From positions 54,146,888 through 54,210,887 of the forward strand of contig CM054158.1 of assembly GCA_028751875.1 (NCBI GenBank): 64,000 nt of DNA, written 5' to 3'. The DNA is from Rapana venosa. Its lineage: Eukaryota; Mollusca; Gastropoda; Neogastropoda; Muricidae. Below, in pieces: positions 13,490 to 27,050 of the stretch (position 1 is the first letter of the stretch; each line of letters begins with the position of its first letter). The position numbers and the translations under genes were made by a program. Below the pieces are notes generated by a model that was not told where the DNA came from, made no database searches, and saw only the letters and a program-made list of their open reading frames with translations.

Positions 13490-15745
13490 TCTGTTTACCT
13501 GGAGTCTCATTCTCTCTCTCTCTTGAGAAATCCGTATACAATTATGGAGTGGTTAGGCGCTTGAGAGAACAAGTACGCGACGAGAGAGACACCACAGAGA
13601 GGAAGACACAGACAGAGAGAGACAGAGAGAGAGACTAGTACAACGAGAGTGCGAGCTTCCAGGCATTCAATTTCATCGTCTGGCTTGTATGGTGTCCTAG
13701 TAGAAGATATACATGAGTTCAGTTTTGAAGACTAGATCAAGGTTGATAATTAGTGTTACTTGTTAATCAAGAGAAGACGACAATAAACAGAGTGACATAG
13801 GAGAGACCGAGACAGAGAAAAGACAGCGACAGCGGGTGAAGTGCAGAGACATAGACAGAGGGAGGAGACAGATGAGACAGATCACAACAGAGGAGCGATA
13901 CAGATGAGAGAGATAAATGAGAGACAGAGAGACAAAGTGGAGAGAGAGCGGAGAGAGACACTAGAGAGAGAGGAGAGGTGTGGTATTGTATGTGTGTGTA
14001 GTGTGAGTGATGTGTGTGTAACTATCCACTGAACAAATAATAGGAGGATATCCCAAAGACACACACTGTTGAATACATATCTTGGTCGCCGTACAGCGCA
14101 CGCAGCGCGCGTTGTGTATTATGTGTGTTGCGTTTTGACAGAGCAAGACTAAGATCAAATCACGACAGACTGTCTGACCAGAACAGGCAGCATAGATACA
14201 ACACAGGACCAGAGTGCACACAGACCATCAGAAACAGGACACTCGAATACACAGGGCACAGCAACCCTCAGAATCAGACCAGAAACTAGACAAAGGCATA
14301 AACAAAGGACATGAATCGGACAAGGTGCGACAGTGACAAGCAGAAGACAGAAGCAGACAAGGACACAGACAAGTAGAATACAGATACTGAAGAGACAGAG
14401 GACGACAGACAAACAGGGACCAAATACAGAAGACAGCAGAAATGTCTCAGAGACAGCGACACAGAGAGATTGATACGATGGAAAGGAATTACAGAAAATA
14501 AAGGAAGTTCAAAACAGTTTTCGGAGATACAAGACAGAGAGGGAGCAGACACAGAACAAAGGAGAGTAGGAACGGTGTAGCCTAGTGTTAAAGACAATCC
14601 CACCTCGCACAATCTGATCTGCTCAGTGGTTCGATTCCCCGTGGATCAAGGGGATAGTTATTCCCCTGGAGTTAACATCAGTGGTCAGACTCCATTCTCC
14701 CGCGAAGAAAGTGCCTTCGTATGGAGACTATAAACCGACCGGGCTCCTGATACGAAAACCCACAGGCATGGAACATATCTGTGAGCGCGCACGTGTTAAA
14801 TCCTGTCTCCGCATTTCGTAAGGAGTAGTCGGGCCATTGTAGATGCCAGTGGTGAACTATTATGATAGAATACTTGGTAGCAGAACCGCAAAACACTCGG
14901 GGATTGGAAGATATAAAAAACAAGCACCTGTAAGGGCATAAATCTGCCTTATCCTCGATATAAAATGTGAATAATAATAAATAAAAATAGCGATATGGAA
15001 GGATGAAATAGGCCTGTGCCACTATATTTCTTATGTTTAAGCAGCAAACTAAGTAACCACAGAGACATAAAAAAACAAGCAACATAACATAATAATAACC
15101 CGTGGCACCTGTAGAAACAACCATAATAATGAAAACAGCAACGAACAACGATTATTTAGAAACAGGGTGGACGATTAAACTGACATCATAAAACCAGCAG
15201 CGAACCCTTATTTAAAACAGTGGTACCATGATAAACACTGATATGGAATAACAGCATCGAACACCTATATTTAGGAGAACAGCCGCGACATGGAACACGA
15301 CATACATGAGAAACAAGAACCAGCACAAATAGATGTTAGATAACAGACATAATATCAAACAGACTAAATGCATAGATGAAAACAACAACACACATTGTTT
15401 TAGACAGCCGGATACTAGTAGTCTGAGACTGATACCTCTGGACAGGAACCAGTGGTGTTGATTTCATTCACAGCAATACAGCTTACCAGTGGCACCAACG
15501 CTAAAACTATGGTGGAGTCAGGCAAAAGTTCGTCTAGTCATCACTGTTGAGGTCCAAAGTCGAGGAGGTGGTTCTAAGTTTAGTTTTCACGGAGTACTAA
15601 CCTCCCAGCGTTATTCAAGCTTTTAAAAATCCATCAATTCTAACTCCCTTCGATTGGACTGATCCTTTATATGGCGAGGTCGTAGTGTAAGAATATATCT
15701 CTTCTCTCTCTCGGCCTCTTCTCTCTACTCCATCTCCCTCTTCTT
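13490..15745 (+). repeat. Highly diverged macrosatellite unit
   Basis: The segment follows the block order of the satellite units at 22-39 kb but with many substitutions and indels. It has GAGA/GACA-rich sequence (13,560-14,470), then GATGGAAAG..TTCAAAACAGTTTTCGGAGA (14,477-14,530), then decayed 49-bp minisatellite copies (15,140-15,330, with CAGCAGCGAAC and TATTTAGGAGAACAG remnants), then the conserved block (15,380-15,620: ACCAGTGGTGTTGATTTC, TGGCACCAACGCTAAAACTA, GGAGGTGGTTCTAAGTTTAG), then CT (15,700 onward). Either it is an ancient unit or it comes from uncorrected reads. Confidence 0.65.
14571..14985 (+). mobile_element. tRNA-derived SINE with a LINE-like 3' tail
   Basis: The head has an A-box-like TAGCCTAGTGTTAAAG (from 14,578) and an excellent B-box GGTTCGATTCC (14,628-14,638), spaced as in a tRNA. 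The body contains GAAGAAAGTGCCTTCGTATG. The 3' part (about 14,900-14,985) has GGATTGGAAGATAT, AAGCACC, CTTATCCTCGATATAAA and ATAATAATAAATAAA. This matches in order the 3' tail of the CR1/L2-like LINE in this window. Shared SINE/LINE tails are how many SINEs borrow LINE reverse transcriptase. The element sits inside a diverged satellite unit, between its GACA part and 49-bp array. Confidence 0.7.
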
Positions 15746-18700
15746 CCCACTCTCTCATCTCATGCTCATCCTGTACGAACTGTGCGTCTCTCTCGTTCTG
15801 GCTCTCTCGGTTTGCGTGAACTGTGGATCATATGAGCGATCGTGGTAGAGGGTCACAGAATAATACATCGCAGCAAGATAATTGTCGCTTGCCAATGGAC
15901 ACAGTGACCGTACTCTCTTTCGAAGTGGTGCTAGCAGGTAGATAAGTGGGTCGCCAATGCCGTCTGACCTTTCTCGCATGTTCGAAGCCAGGGTTGTGAG
16001 TCTGCTGTATCAGAGTTGCCAGTAGTTATACCTGGCTTTTTATGTTGAAAAGATGCCTAGGGACAATAAGCCTCCATGTGTGGCATCTTTTCGTCCACTC
16101 TGAGCACTGAGTGCGACCGTTCTTGATGTTGACGGGTGTTACTCCTGAAGGCCGGTCACCTCATCCGCTGAGGTTACATAGGGGGACTGCTTTTACATGT
16201 GGCGATTGTAGTGCTAGGAACCCATGGCCAGACATAGCCCTCTAATAGCCAAATATATCCCCCACATAGGCAGACACGCACAGAATACCAGTGGGGCGGA
16301 CGGCGCGACCTTAGTCTGCGGATACAAGTACCTGTCGCGGTGTCTCAGTGAACGGAAGTGGGGCGGGAAAGGACAGTTACTCCTACACTTCTCCTGATGG
16401 AACAACGCTGAGCTGGAGATTAGAACTGTTACTCTGGGAAGACTTCAAAAATCGGACATGAACTGAAAGATGGAAAAGAGACGGAAACAATTAATAAGTG
16501 GTCATTATTGGAACAGATTATTCTTGGGCAGACGCGCGGAGTGGTTATGGTGGATGGTGGTTGAGAGAAAGAAGGAGGAGATAGAGATTCGACGTACCTT
16601 AAAAACCAGAACGGACAAAGAGACCAACACCTGACCTTATGAACAAGGATTGATGTGACTGAAATAACAAAAGGACAGAATGACTTATAGATGGCAGGTC
16701 TAAGCGCAACAACTTGATCTTCCATGCATAAAGAAAAACCCTAACGAGACAAATTAGATGAATGTGATAGGGCATTGATACACGAAGCGAACCTTGGTTG
16801 ACTGAACACACTGGAAATGCAACAACAGTAGAGTTTGACAGTAGTCTCCACGCGTCTAGAGGTGGAAAATCCTGACTTCCCCGATTATTATGCAGCGTAG
16901 CGCTTCAATAAGGACAAGTCTACAAAAAATACTTTAAAGAAAAAATGTAAACAGTTAAAAGCAGCAAGGATGTGTTTAAGGCGAAGGACTGTCTGCCACT
17001 CGCAGTGACGCGGACAATAATAGACGGGGAAAACTGAACGTCCTCATGCTGAAAGAAGGACTACGCAACAAGCAGGAAGAAAAAAGGGCGCTCTCAGATG
17101 GTTGTGTTTTGACCACCTGTCAATGGAGGGAGACCTGACCAACATATCTCGACCGAAATAAAAAGACAAGTACTTACTGGACTGAAAAAATAGGTAAATT
17201 GGCCTGCTTCTAACGGCGAGCTCGCAACCGCGATTTTTACCATCATGGAGTTAGTAAAAGAATGTCTGGATCAAACCGCACAGAGAGATCCTACCTGACT
17301 GTGATCATTTCCACGCACGTGGAAAAGTGATTGACCTGAAACATTGCGGGGTAAATGTTTACGTGACTGATGAGTCGTCACGGGTCTGGAGTTGAAGGGA
17401 ATGATTGACAGGTCAGGAGTGTGATGAAAGCGGTGTGTTGTTGATGACAAAAAGTGCATGACTCTGATGATTGTGATACAAATGACTGAGAATGTGGGGT
17501 CCGTGTTGTTAGATTGAATATCATAATCAGAATGGTAGAATAATCGAGACCTATTTTACTTATACTGTTATTCAAGGGAATATAAACAGGGTCTGCTGTC
17601 AAAACTGGAGGGTGGTCCCGAAAATCAAAGATTATGATGTCGTATTCGTGAGAATGTTGATGCGCAACAGTTTATTTCTTATTGGGTTTGGGTGTGTGAG
17701 ACATTTTGTGGAAAATTGTCTGGTGAGTCCGAATCATATTTACTTGGCTTTACAGTTTTAGAAACCTGCAATTAAATTTGACTAAACAAGGAAGTGCGTT
17801 CAGGTTGGTTTGGTTTGTTTGAGTAAAAGAATAGGATCACTGGGCCATTTTTAAAAATGATTGTTGAAGTAGACATATGGCTTGATTTTTTATGTGTATT
17901 TCTTATGTGATAAACAGACTAGTGTTTGGAGTTAAACTTTTTGAAAATCTTGCGTTAAGATATAGTGTTGCTTACGATCACCACCAGAAGTGATCTCCGG
18001 TTTTAACGTTCATTTTGATATCGACGAAGGGAATACCGTCTTACTGAGGAAGAATGACTGCTGATTTGATTATGTATACTGAAGAGTGACTGATGCGTCT
18101 GGTCAATCCTTGTGTTGTGAGATGTGAATTAGAGTCATAACACTAATATTAGGTCTATAGATCACATGGAATAGGTTCTGTTCATTGTACGCATGCAATG
18201 CGAAAGTCAGGCACTCAGTGCTAAGTTGCATGTTCAACGTGCTAAGAATTCTAAGCAGTTAAATAATCTAGAAGGCAAAATGCTGTTATTTGATATATGT
18301 GGAAGACACACCAGTGTCTAGAGATCTGAGTATTTATAGAATGGGAGTGTCATGTAACGGCGAGGCCTGTGATGGGTTTGCTACACATACCTATCAAGAC
18401 TCTAGGCAAAGTGTAAAATCATATTATTTATATTATATATTCTGATGGAATATGTTTTACTACGTGTAGAGTGACACGTCGTAAATTGCTCAAAAATCTG
18501 AACGAATAGACTCTGAGACACATGCCTCTGTTCGTGTAAATCTAAATGTGAAAGGACGTTCGCGACAGCAATAACATTCTGAGAAGTCCTCGTGAATTAG
18601 TCAGTTACAAAAAAATTCAAGACAATTGCCAGCTCTAGAGAATAATGAGCATGCGCTACTGACTTCTTAAAGATATAACTCTCTAATGATGTTTCATATA

Positions 18701-21700
18701 CAGAGTTGTGCACAGAAATAATTAATACAGCAATTGATTTGATTGACTTTGACATTAATGCTGCGCTTTAATTTGTTTAAGTGCACTCTATATAAAAAGA
18801 GTTGTCGCGGCGAGTGGTTAGGAACTGAAATGTGTGTCTGTAAATAAACCTAGTAAAAAGATCTAAGGTGGTTGTTTGGACAATGTACAATGTTTTAACA
18901 ACAGAAGACATTGTGAGAAGATATATTGACAAAAAATAGCGACGTCCTTATTAGCGTAGCAATGGGGGGTCGATAATGAGATAAATACAAAGAGTTAGAC
19001 GCGAGAATAATAAAATCTGTGTGAAAAGATAACAAGAGAAAAGAAGCGTTTAATTGAGCTCAATATTGTTAGTGATTTACTGAGAGAAACTGCCGAAACA
19101 TGCGCATCAGAGAGAATTTGTGGGTATACCTATTCACAAAGGTCTTCTCATTAAACAACTTAGAATTTTATGCCTACGAAAGATACGACATCGAATCTTG
19201 ACCAGCTGGTTGCTCAGCATTTTTAAATCGATATGCGATACGACAACGGAAGGTAAAGCAATGTAAAAAAAATGTTAGTTGGAGTTGAATACGACTATGA
19301 AAGTAACAGATTGTCTGTGTTACACTTCGCGGACCTCCATATCTAAGCGAGGAAGTACCAAGTTCGTCAGGAATGACATAACATTGAAACGACCGAGAGC
19401 AAGGCTTCTGGGCCTATAGGCATCTGTTTGAGTGAATGTGTATGTATAAAATACATTGAAACATAGATTTTGCGGTTTTTCAGCAAACTCTTTAATGTTT
19501 TTGCGGTCTTGAACCATGCAGTTATATCCAGAATGGCATGGGACAGTAGATCGCGTTTTGGTGAGTCTTTCCGGTACTTTTAAAAATAAAAGGTTTGAGG
19601 AGCTAATAAATACCAATCACAACTAAGATGTGGATCAATGTTTCCCCATTTAGTATCATGTTCAGTGAGTACAATTGTTCAGTGACACGAACTTAAGTTT
19701 GCAAATCGTGAGAAATAGGCAAAGTAGGAGGTGCGGGAAATAAGAAACAAATTGTGATAGTACCAGGTATTCTTTTCACAAGCTCGGATTTAAAAAAGGC
19801 GCATTAACTGCAGACTAATAATCAGAAATGTATGACAATCGTCGATTAGCTCCTATGTGCAGATAACAATTTCCCTTCAACCGTACATGTCCTGATGTAG
19901 GCTTATTTAATTGTTGAATATTCGAAGAAAAGCCTTTGGATTCTAGTAGGGATAAAAATAATAAGTTTGAGGCTGGTGTGGCCTAAGTTATCTAAGGGCA
20001 GACAAATCAGGTATTAAATTGTAACGATGGTTCTACCATTCATGTATAGATAACAGCACAAGTATGAGCAGGTCAGGTAAAGAGGCTAGAGAGCTTAGTG
20101 GTGGGTGCGCGCGCTATCCTGTACTACGATGTTAGTTAACTGCACGGTCAGGGGTAGAAGTCAGGGGAATATGTTATGCAGTCCGAGTTGATGAGTTGTA
20201 TCTCCTCTTTTTATAAACGAACTGGCAATTAGAAAAAATTGCGAGTGATCTAAATGGAACACACGGTTGCCAACTATTCCTTGCAGGTCATTTTGAACTG
20301 GTTAATTTCTGTTACGTGGTAGGCAGGATGACGATTAATTTCTATGGAGTCAAGAGACTGAGCTATAAGATAGGGCTAGCAAGGGGTTTCAGTTTGTAAA
20401 GTAAATTTACAGACATTGCTGCTGCCTCGCTCCAGTATGGAAAGCGTTTAACCCTCTATGAAAAACGCAAACATCAATATATGATTATATTGAAAGCGGT
20501 TTTTTTATATCTGAGTGCTAGGAGATAGAAGGTTGTGGATTATGGATAAATAAATGTAATGCACTTTTTGTATAAGTGGGAGCATCCCCAGTATTTGGAT
20601 GGGGACGTAGTTTTGTAACAAACGATCGCGCTTTAGTTTCATCGTCCTCAGTGGAGCGTGAATATACTGGATCTGGGCTAGAGCATCAGCAAAAAATGCA
20701 TTATTTCTTGTAGTAATAGAAAAAGACCTGTCAACACTTAACAACTCGTCGATCCATCACTGTATATCTAGTATGAAGGGTTATTTCTAACTCTCAAAAA
20801 CAGGCCTGGGTTGCAAAGACAGTATCGGTTCTCCGATTTCAGCGTGGGTAGGATTTGATATAGAAGAGCTGCAATCGCCGGTGTAACCTTGACAGTTTAG
20901 ATTGCTGCTCTGAAAAGAGTTATTTAGGGGAGTTGACATCGGTACAGCTTCCCTAACGTGACCGTTGTCTGATGAGTGAAGACCAATATTCTATGTCCAG
21001 AATATACACTGCTAAGCTCATCTAGTCACAAGTGTTAGAACTTCAAATCGCTCTATTCTCAAATTTTAGAGGAATGGAGGGGGGGAACATAATACCTTAT
21101 ACAATACTCGGCGATTAAAATGTGTATACGACTATTAAAGAGTAGTAAGAGCGAGTAAAAAAAAATGGGTGTTGTACTGAAGACAGTATTTATGTGTAGC
21201 ATGAATTGATGCGGCATTATGGGCGATGTGTGGGATGAATCAAAAGATTAGACTGGGAAGGCGTAACAGAGCATTTTTAAGAAATTTTATCGTCAACGTT
21301 ATTTAGTTCACCTGCGCAGATGGCAGAAGAGGCTAGGATGAACTGGTTCAAAGATATGCAACAAAGGAGTCTTGATTTCTTATAGAGTAATGTTGGACCT
21401 CACGATGAATGAATGATTGGGTACGATTTTGATGTTCTCAGATAATGGACATGCGACCAATTATGAAAATAAGTTAACCAACAAGGTGATTGCGGGTTGG
21501 TGTAATTTCAAAGTTTCAGGCCCCTGCATGTCATGCTAAACTGTTCGAGAGATGAATCATAGAATTTGATAATGACATTGATTTGAGTATGTTCCTTCTG
21601 CTTGTAAAATGCGATAAAGAAAGCGAATGAGGAGTACTATCTTAGGTTCGAGTGAGCTTAGTCGTCATTTCTTAAGGATGACCAGGAAGTATGATAGTAT

Positions 21701-21949
21701 TAGGTTCCGACCAAGATATATTTCGACGCAGAGCCCGGATCGCTAACCTTCAATCATTGAATTATCTTGTGCTAGATAGGTGTCCTCGGCAAGACATAAG
21801 CTGTATATTTATAGGATCCTGTCTCACGTTTTCCTATCACAAATCCTTCGAAGCATTGATAGTAGAAAAAATTGCGCATCATCATAGTATCAGTAGTTTT
21901 TGACTACTCCTGATGGTTTTTAGATTATTTGATGTTGATGTGTTTTTAA
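15746..21949. other. Six kilobases with no recognisable feature
   Basis: The sequence is of mixed composition with frequent stops. Open frames reach at most 98 codons and carry no motif I recognise. No microsatellite longer than a few units is present, unlike everything to the right. I could not align it to the satellite blocks by eye, except that CT-rich remnants start near 21,950. Confidence 0.4.
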
Positions 21950-22583
21950 GGTTTCCTGAGATTTGAGGGTTATTTTCTGCGTTTCACATTCCTCCTTCAT
22001 TATGGTTGCGGTATTTGTGAGCCTAATGAATAAAACATCCGAATCCGATATCGATCTCTCTCGTCTCCTCTCTCTGCTCTCAAAGCTCATCTCTCACTCG
22101 TCACATGTCACTCGTCGTCAGGAACTCACTCACAGATCTGCTGATAAACTGGTTTATTGAGCGACATATTTATAGACGAAAATATATTTCGACATTTTGT
22201 TGCATAATATAAAAATTACAACAAATAATTATGCAAAACTAACTAGGCACTCTCTCTCACTCCGTCGTACGATTTCCTCTCTACTCTGCTCTCTGGCATT
22301 GTCTCTTCTCACTCGTCTCTCTTCTTCCATCTCTGCTCTTCTCGAGGTCTTCGTCGTCTCATCATACTCTCGTGTTCCGTCATTCTACATTGATTCTCTC
22401 TACTCCTCTCCTCTTACTCTTATCTCTCTCAGCCAGGAAAAACGAGTTCCCTCAGTTCTCTTGGTATATTTTTGCGAATAGACGTACTGTCGAGTGCGAG
22501 TTTTTTTGTTTAACATTACACGTATTATTTTTGTTCCTTGCCGCCTTATGTCTTTGGGTTTAAAATCTCGTTATTCTATTTCC
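21950..22583 (+). repeat. Diverged left edge of the macrosatellite array
   Basis: This shows the end of a unit in the right order: CT tract (22,055-22,120), AACTCACTCACA, TTGTTGCATAATATAAAAATTA resembling the TTGCTTATGCCAC..AAAAATGTT block, AAAACTAAC, a second CT tract (22,245-22,430), CCAGGAAAAACGAG, and TAGACGTA..GTTTAACAT. Similarity is weaker than in later units. Confidence 0.55.
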
Positions 22584-22749
22584 AATCCACACACCACGTT
22601 TAATCAACATTTTACGACTAAAGCGGGTTGAAAGCCGTTGTATTTTTCCATTGGAACGGGAGTACGAGCTTTAAAAGAGACCCTTTGTGCAACAGGTCAC
22701 GGGGAGAGGGAGAAAAAGGACAGAAAAGACCAACAACAGACACACACAC

Positions 22750-22781
<32 letters not shown>

Positions 22782-24046
22782 ACACCACACAACACCAAAA
22801 CACAAACACAACAACAAAACACACCGACGAACAAACCCCCTACTCATCATACATAATCAACTCAACAAAAATACTACTACTACATACATACATAATATAT
22901 ACATACAGCAAATGCAAGAGACAGACAGACAGGAAGCAAAGAAAGGGAGACAAACACAGACAGAACCGGACAGAGACACAGACAGATTGAGAGAGGAAAA
23001 GACAGAGAAAAAGAAACTTTAAAACAGTTCTGAAACCCGGGGACAGGGGAAGAACACACACGACAGACAGACAGACAGGCATGGGGGGGAAAACCGCCCT
23101 CATTTTTGGAACAAGCAAAAAAAAACATAAAAACCAAAAACAAATTTTGGGGACAAAACCAAAAACAGCAGGGGACAATTTTTTAACAGGGGACATGAAA
23201 CACATAGAAAACGCAGGACACAATTTGACAGCGGACATGTAAACACATATGAAAACACAGCGACACATTATTTAGACAGCGGACATGTAAAAAAATTTAA
23301 AAAGGGAAAAAAACAGCGCGAAAACACTTTAAAAAAAGGGGTTAAAGACGCGACATGTAAACACTTTGAAAACAGACGACACATTTTTAACCGGACATGA
23401 AAACACATTTAAAAAAACAGACAAACACATTATTTAGACAGCGACATGTAAACAAAAAAAAAAAAATTATTAAAATGAAAAAAAAAAACCACCCCAAAAA
23501 GGGCCAAAATTAAAACTTTTAAAAAAAAGAAATAAAAACAGACAAAAAACAAAACAACTAATTTTTTGGGGAAACAACAACATGTTTAGACAGGGGACAC
23601 TTTTGACATTGTACCCTGTACAAAACCAGGGTTTGATTTCAGATCACAGAACACTTCTGTGGCACCAGCAAACAATGGGGGAGCGGGAAGTTCATCTAGT
23701 CAATTGGGGTCCATGGGTGTTCAAGTTTGTTTTCACGGGGGATTAAACTTCCAGCTTAAAATTAAAAAAAAAAAACCCGATCGATTAACTCCCATCGATT
23801 TTGACTGATCTTTAATAAGGTGGGTGTGTTAAGGATCTCTCTCTCTGTCTCTGTTCTCTGTCCTCAGACTCTCTCTCTCTCTCTCTCTCTCTCCCTCTAT
23901 CTTCGCACCAGGAAAACTGTTTCCTCAGTCTCTTTTTTGATAGGAGACATAGTGCGGGCTTTTTGTGTTAAACATGTACATGCGTATTATATTCGTTCTT
24001 GGCCCGCCTTCCATGTGCTCTGTTAAATCTCAGTTATTCTATTTCC
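22584..24046 (+). repeat. Macrosatellite unit 0 (short type, noisy)
   Basis: The unit is counted from the anchor AATCCACAC. It then has the block ending GAGACCCTTTGTGCAACAGG, a CA core (22,738-22,782), ACAT steps and the GACA part (22,917-23,080). The 49-bp array follows (23,205-23,470), heavily converted to homopolymers. The conserved block (23,580-23,760) and a CT tract (23,838-23,895) come last. There is no SINE and no LINE tail. Length is 1,463 bases, the shortest unit. A-run inflation suggests poor consensus. Confidence 0.75.
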
Positions 24047-25705
24047 AATCCACACATCCACGTTTAATCAACAGTTAATGACTGAAGCTGGTTGAAAGCC
24101 CGTTGTATCTTTCCTTTGGACCACAGAGTACAGAGCTTTAAGAAGAACCCATTGTGCTAGGACATGGTCACAGGAAGGGAGACAACAGAAGACAACAACA
24201 ACACAAACCCCCAAAAAAAAACCAACACACACAAACACACACCAACAAAACCCCACAACACCACCAAACAACCCAAAAAACAACCCAAAAACAACTGCAA
24301 CCACACAACAACATACAAAACAACAACAACACATCAACAACAAACCCCCAACCCAAAAAAAAATTATACATCATGCATATTAAAAAGAACGGGCGACGAA
24401 CAGAAAAAACAACACAACATAGCAAAAGACAGACAAAACAGAAAAAAAGAAAGGGGAACAAAACAGCAGAAGCCCGAGAAGAACACAACAGGAAGAAGGG
24501 AAAAAGGCAGAGAAAAAGCGTTAAAAATTTTGGAACAGGGGCAGAAAAACAGGACACAACAGACAACAGACATGGAGGAAAATAGCCCCACATTTTTGAA
24601 CAGCGACATTAAACAAAAATAAAACACAGCGACACATTATTTAGACAGGACATGTAAACACTTATAAAAAAACGCACGACACTTTAAATTTAGACAGGAC
24701 ATGTAAACACATAGAAAACAGCAAGCGACAAATTATTTAGACAGGACATGTAAACACTTTGAAAAAAAGCACCCACTTTATTTAGACAGCCGACATGTAA
24801 AACACATATTATGAAAACAACCCAAGCAAAAACTTTTAGATAACAGACATATTAATCAAAACATACTAATCATTGGGGAAAACAACAACACAGTTTAACA
24901 GCGGACACATTTTGAATTGTACCCTGTACAAAAACCAGTGGTTTGATTTCAGATCACAGAACACTTACCTGTGGCACCAGCTAAACTAGGCGGAGCAGGA
25001 AGTTCATCTATCAGACTGAGGTCATAGTGAGGGGGTTCTAAGTTTAGTTTATCACGGGAATAACTTCACAGGTTATTAAATTAAAAATCGATCAGTTAAC
25101 TCCCATCGATTTGACTGATCTTTTAAAATGGTTTTGTTAAGGAAACCCCCCCCCCCCCTCTCTCTCTTTATCCTTCCTCTCTCTACTCCTCTCTCTTCCT
25201 CTCTCTAACTCCTCACCTCAAATATCCCATGTACTATATAAAATTATCATAAAATGATAATAAATTTCTAAAAAATTAACTATTGTTTTTTAAATATATA
25301 CCTAATCATACAAACTACCATTTTTTATATTGATATGGGGTTATTAATGGTTAATTTGCTATGCCCAAATTTCAATTAAAAAGTTTTCACAAATAATATA
25401 AAAACTAACCCACTCTCTCTCTCTCTCTTCTCCTCTCTCCTCTCCTCTCTCTCTCTCTCTCTTTCTTTCTTCTGTCCTCTTCCTCTCTCTCTCTCCCTCG
25501 TCTCTCTCTCCATGTCTCTCTCTCGCTCTCTCCTCTCTCTCACTCTCTCTTTCTCTATCTCTCTCCCAGGAAAACTGATGTCTCAGTTCTCATTTTTTTT
25601 GATAAGACGTATGTGTGCTGTTTTGTGTTTTAACAGTACTGTAAATTATAATTGGTGTCTTGCCGCCTTCATGTGCTTTCGGTATATCTCAGTTATTCTA
25701 TTTCC
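24047..25705 (+). repeat. Macrosatellite unit 1 (short type, noisy)
   Basis: The unit keeps the same block order over 1,659 bases: anchor, block ending GGACATGGTCACAGG, a decayed CA/ACC core (24,190-24,350), A-rich GACA remnant, 49-bp copies (24,600-24,830), conserved block (24,890-25,075), inverted repeat GATCAGTTAA / TTGACTGATC (25,090-25,120), CT tracts (25,145-25,215 and 25,410-25,570), and the palindrome region with TGATGTCTCAGTT. There is no SINE or LINE tail. Confidence 0.8.
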
Positions 25706-25857
25706 AATCACGCATCCACGTTTTAATCAACAGTTAATGACTGAAGCGGTTTGAAGCCAGTTGTATCTTTCCCATTGGATCACAGGAGTGACAGAGCTTT
25801 AAAGAGAGACCCTTGTGCTAGGACATGGTCAAAGGATAAGAGGAGAACAGACAGAGA

Positions 25858-25896
25858 TGCACACACACACACACACACACACACACCACACACACC

Positions 25897-25934
<38 letters not shown>

Positions 25935-26176
25935 GACACACACACAACACACACACACACACACACACACACTACACACACACACACACACACACCACTT
26001 GCACACACACAAAAACACACACATGCACACACACATCTCCACTCACACAACACACACACGTCAACAACGACACAACGCACTCGCGCACCAATACATTCAT
26101 TCATACATGCATGCATATATATATATGTATACGTGCGTACGAACGTACGTACATACATACATACATACATACATAT
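25858..26176. repeat. CA microsatellite followed by ATGC/ACGT/ACAT steps (unit 2)
   Basis: (CA)n with rare interruptions runs to about 26,060. It is followed by CATTCATTCATACATGCATG, a TA run, the self-complementary stretch around CGTACGAACGTACGTAC and (ACAT)n. The long His/Thr and Cys/Val frames covering it are repeat products. Confidence 0.9.
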
Positions 26177-26424
26177 GCAGAGAGACAGACAGACAGGAAG
26201 ACAAAGAAAGAGGGAGACAAAGACAGACAGAAGCTCAGAGATAGAGACACAGACAGATTGAGAAGATGGACAAAGAGACAGAGAAAGAAGAAACGTAAAA
26301 CAGTTGGAGACACAGGACAGAAAAGACAGAGACACAGACAGACAGACAGCATGGAGGAAAATATGCACTGTCCTACTTTTTTGTGAACAGCAGAACATAT
26401 AATCACAGAGACATACCAAACAGC

Positions 26425-27050
26425 AGCGACACATTATTTAGACAGCGGACAATAAACACTTTGAAAACAGCAGCGACACATTAATTAACAGCGACATGTA
26501 AAACACATATGAAAACAGCAGCCCACATTTATTTAGACATGGACATGTAAACACATATTGACAACAGCAGCCTCACATTATTTGGACAGTGGACATGGAA
26601 ACACATATGAAAACAGCTGCCACACATATTTAGACAGTGGAACATGTAAACACATATGAAAACAGCATCGACACTCATTAGAAGTGGCATGTAAACACAT
26701 ATGAAAACAGCAGCGACACATCGTTTAGACATGGACATGAATCCACAAGAAAACAGCAGCGGACACATTATTTAACAGAGTGACATGTAAACACATATGA
26801 AAACAGCAGCCACACATTATTTAGACAGTGGACATGTAAACACATATGAACAGCAAGCGACAACATTATTTAGACAGTGGACATGTAAACACATATGAAA
26901 ACAGCAGCGACACATATTTAGACAGTGGACATGTAAACACATATGAAAACAGCAGCGACAAATTATTTAGACAGTGGACATGTAAACACAACTATAGAAA
27001 AACAGCAGCCCTCACATTATTTAGACCAGCTGACAGTAAACACATATTAT
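26425..27050 (+). repeat. 49-bp minisatellite array (unit 2)
   Basis: About 12 tandem copies are present of a 49-bp unit whose landmarks are CAGCAGCGACACATTATTT, AGACAGTGGACATG and TAAACACATATGAAAA. Variation is mostly GACAGTGG versus GACAGCGG plus single-base indels. Because 49 is not a multiple of three, frames through it cycle and encode nothing stable. The same array occurs in every satellite unit. Confidence 0.9.

Noticed and set aside
14571..14645. A functional tRNA gene
   Set aside because: A and B boxes are clear, but arms do not pair convincingly and a SINE body plus LINE-like tail follow.
26120..26176. Telomeric or subtelomeric repeats
   Set aside because: The steps are ACGT/ACAT microsatellites; no TTAGGG-type repeats occur in the window.
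26425..27050. CRISPR-like regular repeat
   Set aside because: The 49-bp repeats are directly contiguous without unique spacers, and the context is eukaryotic satellite DNA.
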